This document shows, in pieces, positions 12,919 to 16,235 of a stretch of 16,235 nt of DNA. The translations under genes and the position numbers were made by a program. The stretch comes from Paludibacteraceae bacterium (lineage in GTDB: Bacteria; Bacteroidota; Bacteroidia; Bacteroidales; Paludibacteraceae), in assembly GCA_017550055.1 (NCBI GenBank), contig JAFYMM010000328.1, forward strand, positions 1 to 16,235. The letters are read 5' to 3'. Positions within the stretch are counted from its first letter, which is position 1. Every line of letters begins with the position of its first letter. The notes under the pieces are model-generated. The model worked only from the letters and a program-made list of their open reading frames with translations. It did not search any database and was not told the origin of the DNA.

Positions 12919-13064
12919 CCGAACGAGTCTCTTTGTTTGCCGACGGCGTACAACCAATTGCACATGTTTTATTTTCTGCGATGGCGTCGAAAATCAAAGA
13001 TTTTGGCGTCACCCCACTTGTCTTCGACATGGTCTGCGATAATTTCGACGAGGAGGAACAGTAG
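12903..13064 (+). CDS. Possible 53-residue protein, opposite strand to its neighbours
   Basis: From the ATG at 12903 the frame encodes MRNVYTERVSLFADGVQPIA and 33 further residues, ending DNFDEEEQ, soluble and with an even residue mix. It has an A-rich leader (CCAAAGACACAACT) as expected in Bacteroidetes and a weak -7-like TACCTTTT about 65 nt upstream. It overlaps the end of the minus-strand membrane gene by 96 bp, so one of the two may be spurious. No family recognised. Confidence 0.3.
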   Translation: MRNVYTERVSLFADGVQPIAHVLFSAMASKIKDFGVTPLVFDMVCDNFDEEEQ

Positions 13065-13226
13065 GCCTGCCCACGATGCCAGGGCAAGAGCAAGGAAGCG
13101 GAGCGCATCAGACACATATAACACGCGCGAATCGACGATAGTCATAACAACGGACATGAGTATAAAAAACACTCCAGCGAGATAAATAACAAGAAACATA
13201 GGAAGATTGATTTTAGATTTTAGCAT
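12969..13226 (-). CDS. Small two-helix membrane protein
   Basis: The ATG at 13226 gives 85 residues with two membrane helices, about 9-28 (PMFLVIYLAGVFFILMSVVM) and about 44-62 (LRFLALALASWAGLLFLLVE), and a charged cytoplasmic tail ending RRHRRK. A TTG start 33 nt upstream would lie within a TTACTTTG promoter-like element and was rejected. The fold could suit a holin, an immunity-type protein or a superinfection-exclusion factor; nothing decides between them. It overlaps the convergent 53-residue frame. Confidence 0.5.
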   Translation of the reverse strand: MLKSKINLPMFLVIYLAGVFFILMSVVMTIVDSRVLYVSDALRFLALALASWAGLLFLLVEIIADHVEDKWGDAKIFDFRRHRRK

Positions 13227-13256
13227 TTTTTCAAGATTCTTGCTTTGCTCGACAAC

Positions 13257-13264
13257 CAAAGTAA
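13257..13264 (-). promoter_or_regulatory. Weak promoter candidate of the membrane-protein gene
   Basis: On the minus strand TTACTTTG differs from the -7 consensus TAnnTTTG in one base and lies about 30 nt before the ATG at 13226. A TTG lies 22 nt upstream, slightly longer than usual. Confidence 0.4.
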
Positions 13265-13426
13265 ACTTCGTTACTCTCGCTTATTACAAGAATTGTTCTC
13301 TGCAAAATTATAAAAATCAAATGTTTGCACCAAGCATTTTTGCAAAAATCTGAAAATCTCGGGTAATCTTACAACCTTTCCGTAAGGTTGCGAAATAGCC
13401 GTAATTTTTTCAACGATTTCGAAATT

Positions 13427-13520
13427 TTGTAACCAAAGTTGTAACCAAGTTGTAACCGATTTGTAACCTTACAACTTACTATTTTTTAACTCTTTATCAT
13501 TTTTAGTTACAAGGTTACAA
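13427..13520. repeat. Phased TTGTAACC iterons with inverted copies, candidate origin or operator
   Basis: TTGTAACC starts at 13427, 13439, 13450 and 13461, spaced 12, 11 and 11 bp, so all copies face the same side of the helix. After an AT-rich stretch (13476-13505) follow inverted copies TTACAA at 13507 and GGTTACAA at 13513, and a related TTACAACC lies near 13369. Phased iterons next to AT-rich DNA are typical of theta-type replication origins, but also of cooperative operators. The whole gap 13265-13734 contains no supported gene. Confidence 0.6.
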
Positions 13521-13608
13521 AATTATTGTAATATTTTGGGGTTATTAAGGGGGAAAATGTCAAAGGGGTAGAAATGCCCCCAAATTTTTGCCCTTCGGGA
13601 TGGACGAT

Positions 13609-13661
13609 GGGCGCAAAAATCGAGTAATTTTGCGCAAAATAGCGCAATTTTGACGCAAAAA
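13609..13661. repeat. GCGCAAAA repeat cluster
   Basis: GCGCAAAA occurs at 13611 and 13632, with variants GCGCAATT at 13642 and ACGCAAAA at 13653, giving a dense block of TTTTGCG elements in both orientations next to the tandem terminators. It may be protein-binding or simply expanded repeats; nothing in the neighbourhood decides. Confidence 0.45.
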
Positions 13662-13687
13662 TGCCCCGACAACCAAATGTCGAGGCA
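13662..13687 (-). terminator. Second terminator of the XRE/ImmA/PIN operon
   Basis: On the minus strand TGCCTCGACA and TGTCGGGGCA pair (one mismatch) around a 6-nt loop and are followed by TTTTTGCG. It lies directly behind the first terminator and would catch read-through into the repeat region. Confidence 0.6.
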
Positions 13688-13690
13688 CAC

Positions 13691-13729
13691 AAAAAAAACT
13701 CCGCACATCCATCTAAAGGAGGTGCGGAG
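13691..13729 (-). terminator. Main terminator of the XRE/ImmA/PIN operon
   Basis: An 8-bp GC-rich stem (CTCCGCAC / GTGCGGAG) at 13699-13706 and 13722-13729 is followed on the minus strand by eight T residues. It begins 6 nt after the PIN stop codon. Confidence 0.85.
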
Positions 13730-13734
13730 GGGGA

Positions 13735-14247
13735 TTATATTATAGCTTCGCTAACATACTCTGCTATATCCATATCAGGCAATTTACTATCTTTCGATTT
13801 CACAGCAACTACAAACTCTCTAGCTTCATCAATGCTCAATTTCCCTCGTTTTATAGCATAATGCAAAAAGTCATACGTTGTAAGATAAGTAATATTATTT
13901 TCAGCGCAATAATCTTTAATATCTTTCAAATTACTACTTCCTAATACATCACGATTGAATTTACAATATGCCATACAGGCACTCTCACCTTTACCCCTGC
14001 TACGGAGAAGCATAGCAAACTCCTTCATCATATCGCCTGTAGGATTAAATTCCACAATAGAAATATTTCTAAAGGTACTACTCATCCGATCAATATAAGA
14101 TTTACAATCTTTAGATAACTCTTCGTGTACTTTAGAAAGAACTATATGTTTATACTCCGAGAAAATTTCAGGCAACTTATGCAATAACCCACCTTTATAG
14201 AAATGGATAACAACATCGGCATCCAGCAGTATCTTAGTCTTCTTCAT
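13735..14247 (-). CDS. PIN-domain nuclease-like protein, likely toxin or effector
   Basis: From the ATG at 14247 (a GTG six bases upstream is possible) the product has 170 residues. KILLDADVVIHFYK near the start carries the first acidic residues of a PIN active site (Asp9 and Asp11); VHEEL gives Glu42, GKGESACMAY gives Glu88 in the conserved GE..A position, and SSNLKDIKDYC offers Asp109/Asp112. LTTYDFLHYA matches the usual late PIN strand. PIN proteins are metal-dependent RNases and common toxins. It is larger than VapC (about 130 residues). The gene overlaps the ImmA gene by 14 nt, so its expression follows the regulator pair. RNase activity is expected from the family, while the target is unknown. 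Confidence 0.75.
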   Translation of the reverse strand: MKKTKILLDADVVIHFYKGGLLHKLPEIFSEYKHIVLSKVHEELSKDCKSYIDRMSSTFRNISIVEFNPTGDMMKEFAMLLRSRGKGESACMAYCKFNRDVLGSSNLKDIKDYCAENNITYLTTYDFLHYAIKRGKLSIDEAREFVVAVKSKDSKLPDMDIAEYVSEAII

Positions 14248-14944
14248 TGGCACCTATTTGATTTAATAGTTCTACGTAATGACCCTCCGAAATCTTTTCA
14301 TCATCAAATAAGCGTCGTGCAATAGTTCCAAAATCGCCAATAAACATATCTTCGTTACCTTTTTTATACAAAGATAAATCATATCCATGTTCTCTAGCCG
14401 ATTGCATTGGAGAAACTGATTTCAATACTTCAAATTGCCCCTTCTTTAATAACTTTAATTTATCTAATCTTACCAAAAGAGCTAAACGCGACACTGAAAA
14501 ATATTGCTCAAGACGAATAATAGTAGCCAACGAGATTTGTTTTTCTCGTAACTCTTCTGTAGGAATTATTTTATAAATTCCCTCTACTGGCATCAAAAAT
14601 GCGCTCGCAAATAAATCGGCATTATATTCTTCTGGTGACTTTCCGTTAGTGCATAAATGTGGTTTGGGATTATCTTCAAGATAAAGGTGATACAATTCAT
14701 GGGCAATTGTGAAATGTTGTCTGCCACGCATATTATTTGAATTAATCAGCATGAATTTATAATCACCACACTTCAACGAAAGACCATAAGCATCTATAGA
14801 CATAGGTCTATAAGCGGTCAATATGTTCTCCTTGCGCAATATGGTTTTCGTATGAATAGGTCCATCCAAACTCAACCCCAAATCAGAACGCAATTTTTTG
14901 GCCAAATTCTCAGCCTCATCCAAAGTAATTTTCTTTACACTCAT
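14234..14944 (-). CDS. ImmA/IrrE-family metallopeptidase
   Basis: The 236-residue protein has the typical ImmA/IrrE core: RQHFTIAHELYHLYLED with HELYH at 82-86 and EEYNADLFASAFLMP (105-119), where the Glu completes the zinc site. The C-terminal 110 residues (LEQYFSVSRLALLVRLDKL and onward) include a helical region common in the family. Such proteases cleave their partner XRE repressor when a signal is sensed, as ImmA does with ImmR in ICEBs1 and IrrE with DdrO in Deinococcus. The start overlaps the stop of the XRE gene as ATGA, the usual arrangement. In this module it would release the operon from repression and so control the PIN protein. Confidence 0.9.
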   Translation of the reverse strand: MSVKKITLDEAENLAKKLRSDLGLSLDGPIHTKTILRKENILTAYRPMSIDAYGLSLKCGDYKFMLINSNNMRGRQHFTIAHELYHLYLEDNPKPHLCTNGKSPEEYNADLFASAFLMPVEGIYKIIPTEELREKQISLATIIRLEQYFSVSRLALLVRLDKLKLLKKGQFEVLKSVSPMQSAREHGYDLSLYKKGNEDMFIGDFGTIARRLFDDEKISEGHYVELLNQIGANEED

Positions 14945-15273
14945 TTATTCAACAACTTTTGCATTTTAAGATAATTTTTTACTAAGCCTTTGAATTGAGC
15001 TATTTGCTCAGCATCTTCTTGTGAAATATCGTTAATACGAAAAGCACAAATAATCAAATCCTCTTCTGAGGCTTGTTCATTAAACATAGCACTCAATTCA
15101 CAACCAAAAAAATCAGCAACTTTTTCCAAATGATTTAACGGCATTTCTCGTTCGCCTAACTCGTAATTAGAATATGCAGAACGACCTATACCTAACAAAC
15201 TCGCAATAACATCTTGGGTACATCCCGATGCTTCCCTGAATCTTTTAAGGTTCTGCGCAATAATCTCTTTCAT
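14941..15273 (-). CDS. XRE-family transcriptional repressor
   Basis: The 110-residue protein carries a complete helix-turn-helix of the XRE/Cro type at about 5-60: LKRFREASGCTQDVIASLLG then IGRSAYSNYELGEREMPLNH, followed by LEKVADFFGCELSAMF. The C-terminal 40 residues are acidic and helical, a likely contact or cleavage region for the coupled protease. It is the first gene behind a good promoter whose core is flanked by an inverted repeat, so self-repression is likely. The three-gene order repressor, protease, PIN protein argues for a stress- or damage-triggered effector or lysogeny switch. Confidence 0.9.
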   Translation of the reverse strand: MKEIIAQNLKRFREASGCTQDVIASLLGIGRSAYSNYELGEREMPLNHLEKVADFFGCELSAMFNEQASEEDLIICAFRINDISQEDAEQIAQFKGLVKNYLKMQKLLNK

Positions 15274-15307
15274 AGTAGTTTCTTTAGTTTAGTAATTTAG
15301 TTAATGC

Positions 15308-15353
15308 GTGGCAAAGTTACAACTTTTTTTCAAAATATACAATATTTTGCCAC
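15308..15353 (-). promoter_or_regulatory. Promoter and candidate operator of the XRE operon
   Basis: On the minus strand TAACTTTG (complement of 15312-15319) is a perfect -7 element, with TTG at 15342-15340 20 nt upstream. The inverted repeat GTGGCAAA (15308-15315) and TTTGCCAC (15346-15353) brackets the core promoter, so a bound XRE dimer pair could block it. Confidence 0.7.
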
Positions 15354-15375
15354 ACTTTATTTTCCATACATACAA

Positions 15376-15401
15376 ATAATGCGCCACGATGGGCGCATTA
15401 T
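15376..15401. other. GC-rich hairpin between structured block and XRE promoter
   Basis: ATAATGCGCC and GGCGCATTAT form a perfect 10-bp stem with a 6-nt loop. There is no good T-tract on either side (TTGTATG follows on the minus strand), so it is a weak terminator for the block at 15412-15709 or a protein-binding site. Confidence 0.55.
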
Positions 15402-15411
15402 CTATTATCAA

Positions 15412-15709
15412 TAATCACTCTTTGGGCGAGTCCCAGGCATTCGGTTGAGGTGCGAATGTTTCTAAACCATACAGCTGAGCGAGTTCCCAGATTCCAGACC
15501 GTACATGGGGCGAGTTGGCGAGTTGTCCGCTTCATGGTTGGTAGACGAACCATGTGCAACCTCCTCATAGGCTCTTCCCTATATTTATCCCATGCGACAT
15601 TACGTTCATTTAGCCTCTTATGCTAATTTATTCAGCTGCATCTTACCAATCATTTTCCTCTTCCTTATTCTTCGAGCCTCTTCTGCTCGATTTATCCAAA
15701 GAGTGATTA
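15412..15709 (-). ncRNA. Candidate structured RNA closed by a 14-bp helix
   Basis: The block contains no ORF. Its ends, TAATCACTCTTTGG (15412-15425) and CCAAAGAGTGATTA (15696-15709), are perfectly complementary. Inside are five or more hairpins: CATTCG/CGAATG (15438-15458), CATGGTT/AACCATG (15533-15554), ATAGG/CCTAT (15567-15582), TTAGC/GCTAA (15610-15626) and TCGAG/CTCGA (15672-15690). Read on the minus strand, the last three all show AAGAG in the loop, and four ACTCGCY elements lie in the 3' half. The minus strand is favoured because the block starts 13 nt after the stop of the upstream gene and ends near the hairpin at 15376. A short inverted-repeat mobile element is the alternative, but no target-site duplication was seen. 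Confidence 0.45.
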
Positions 15710-15721
15710 GTTAAGCGAGAT

Positions 15722-15931
15722 TCATTTCTTCAACGTCATCACGTCGCCATACAGCTTGATGGCACCATCGAGGAGCGACACCACGCGCGAGCGGAACTCT
15801 TGCAACTCTCCAATCGAATTGAAGTCATAATATTCATTGCCGATGTTGAGCGAGAAATATGGTCGATTGAGGTCATTGCCCAAAAAGCGAGTTTCCATAT
15901 CTATATCGAGGTCTAAAACTTTCTTTTTCAT
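15722..15931 (-). CDS. Hypothetical 69-residue protein
   Basis: The product starts MKKKVLDLDIDMETRFLGND and contains a short beta-type region (RPYFSLNIGNEYYDFNSIGEL) before a helix (LQEFRSRVVSLLDGAIKLYG). No membrane segment or signal. Not recognised. It is 12 nt downstream of the partial gene and 13 nt upstream of the structured block, and probably shares a transcript with both. Confidence 0.6.
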   Translation of the reverse strand: MKKKVLDLDIDMETRFLGNDLNRPYFSLNIGNEYYDFNSIGELQEFRSRVVSLLDGAIKLYGDVMTLKK

Positions 15932-15943
15932 AGTATCAAAAAT

Positions 15944-16235
15944 TTAATTAGTTTCACAATTCTGTTTATACCACTCCACAGCCTCTGTTCTGATAGCAAT
16001 CCACTTCTCTTTCTCTTCCGAACGTAATTCTATGCGATAGAACACATTTTCAACATCATGCCAACTATCCACCCAGCCTTCAGACGTATAGTGATATATG
16101 CTACTATTCTTTCCGCGCATATCCTCCAATCTCTCGAGATACTCCTCATAGAAAGGCTGACTCTTGAGCCAATCGCGATACTTTGGCGATGGATGTTTCT
16201 CTGGCACCACAGCCTTCAACCGGTTGATAGTAGTA
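15944..16235 (-). CDS. Hypothetical protein, 5' end outside window
   Basis: The frame is open through to the right edge, reading TTINRLKAVVPEKHPSPKYR from the border, so the true start is probably outside; the TTG at 16219 is not a convincing start. The visible part, 96 residues, is charged and rich in Trp, Tyr and Glu (FYEEYLERLEDMRG, EGWVDSWHDVENVFYRIEL, WIAIRTEAVEWYKQN) and looks helical and soluble. No family was recognised. Confidence 0.6.
   Translation of the reverse strand, partial: TTINRLKAVVPEKHPSPKYRDWLKSQPFYEEYLERLEDMRGKNSSIYHYTSEGWVDSWHDVENVFYRIELRSEEKEKWIAIRTEAVEWYKQNCETN

Noticed and set aside
13226..13259. TTG start extending the small membrane protein by 11 residues
   Set aside because: It lies inside a promoter-like element, and the ATG at 13226 leaves a normal A-rich leader.
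15412..15709. Inverted-repeat mobile element (MITE)
   Set aside because: No direct target-site duplication is visible outside the 14-bp repeats, and the internal hairpins fit an RNA better; kept only as the alternative.

Overview
The window looks like DNA from a Bacteroidetes bacterium, probably a gut Bacteroidales, carrying a virus-like mobile element. It has about 40% GC and A-rich leaders instead of Shine-Dalgarno sites. Three promoter candidates match the Bacteroidetes -7 consensus TAnnTTTG, two with a TTG about 20 nt upstream. A fibre-like protein has the DYSGLQLFWNKLK and WYRITDYDTT motifs typical of Bacteroidetes phage proteins. Almost every gene is on the minus strand, so transcription mostly runs right to left.

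Layout, read right to left. (1) 16235-15722: two small unrecognised genes, the first cut by the window edge. (2) 15709-15412: a gene-free block closed by a perfect 14-bp inverted repeat and containing several hairpins, possibly a structured RNA. (3) 15273-13735: a tightly coupled XRE repressor / ImmA-IrrE protease / PIN nuclease operon with a good promoter, a candidate operator and two tandem terminators. (4) 13734-13265: non-coding DNA with helically phased TTGTAACC repeats and GCGCAAAA repeats, an origin or operator candidate. (5) 13226-12289: a two-helix membrane protein, a possible small plus-strand ORF and a possible BECR-fold nuclease. (6) 11886-12290: a plus-strand non-coding RNA of about 400 nt with its own promoter, a palindrome at the predicted start and a strong terminator. 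(7) 11824-9652: five coupled genes including a P-loop ATPase (packaging or assembly type) and ending in an HTH protein and a terminator. (8) 9551-1: a long late-type operon starting from a promoter: a 44-residue membrane peptide, a beta-rich putative major capsid protein, a run of small single-span membrane proteins, a peptidoglycan-binding protein, an M23 endopeptidase, a probable one-piece spanin, two proteins with HExxH motifs, and a repeat fibre that runs off the left edge.

Taken together, regions 7 and 8 look like the morphogenesis and lysis module of a small tailless phage with an internal membrane (PM2-, PRD1- or FLiP-like strategy). There is no terminase, portal, tail tube, tape measure or baseplate gene, but there are about ten small membrane-anchored proteins, one P-loop ATPase and several peptidoglycan-active proteins. 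The capsid assignment rests on context and composition rather than on a recognised sequence match. No integrase, Rep protein, polymerase, tRNA, rRNA, CRISPR array or insertion sequence is visible, so the window is probably only part of the element. Whether it is integrated or extrachromosomal cannot be decided here.
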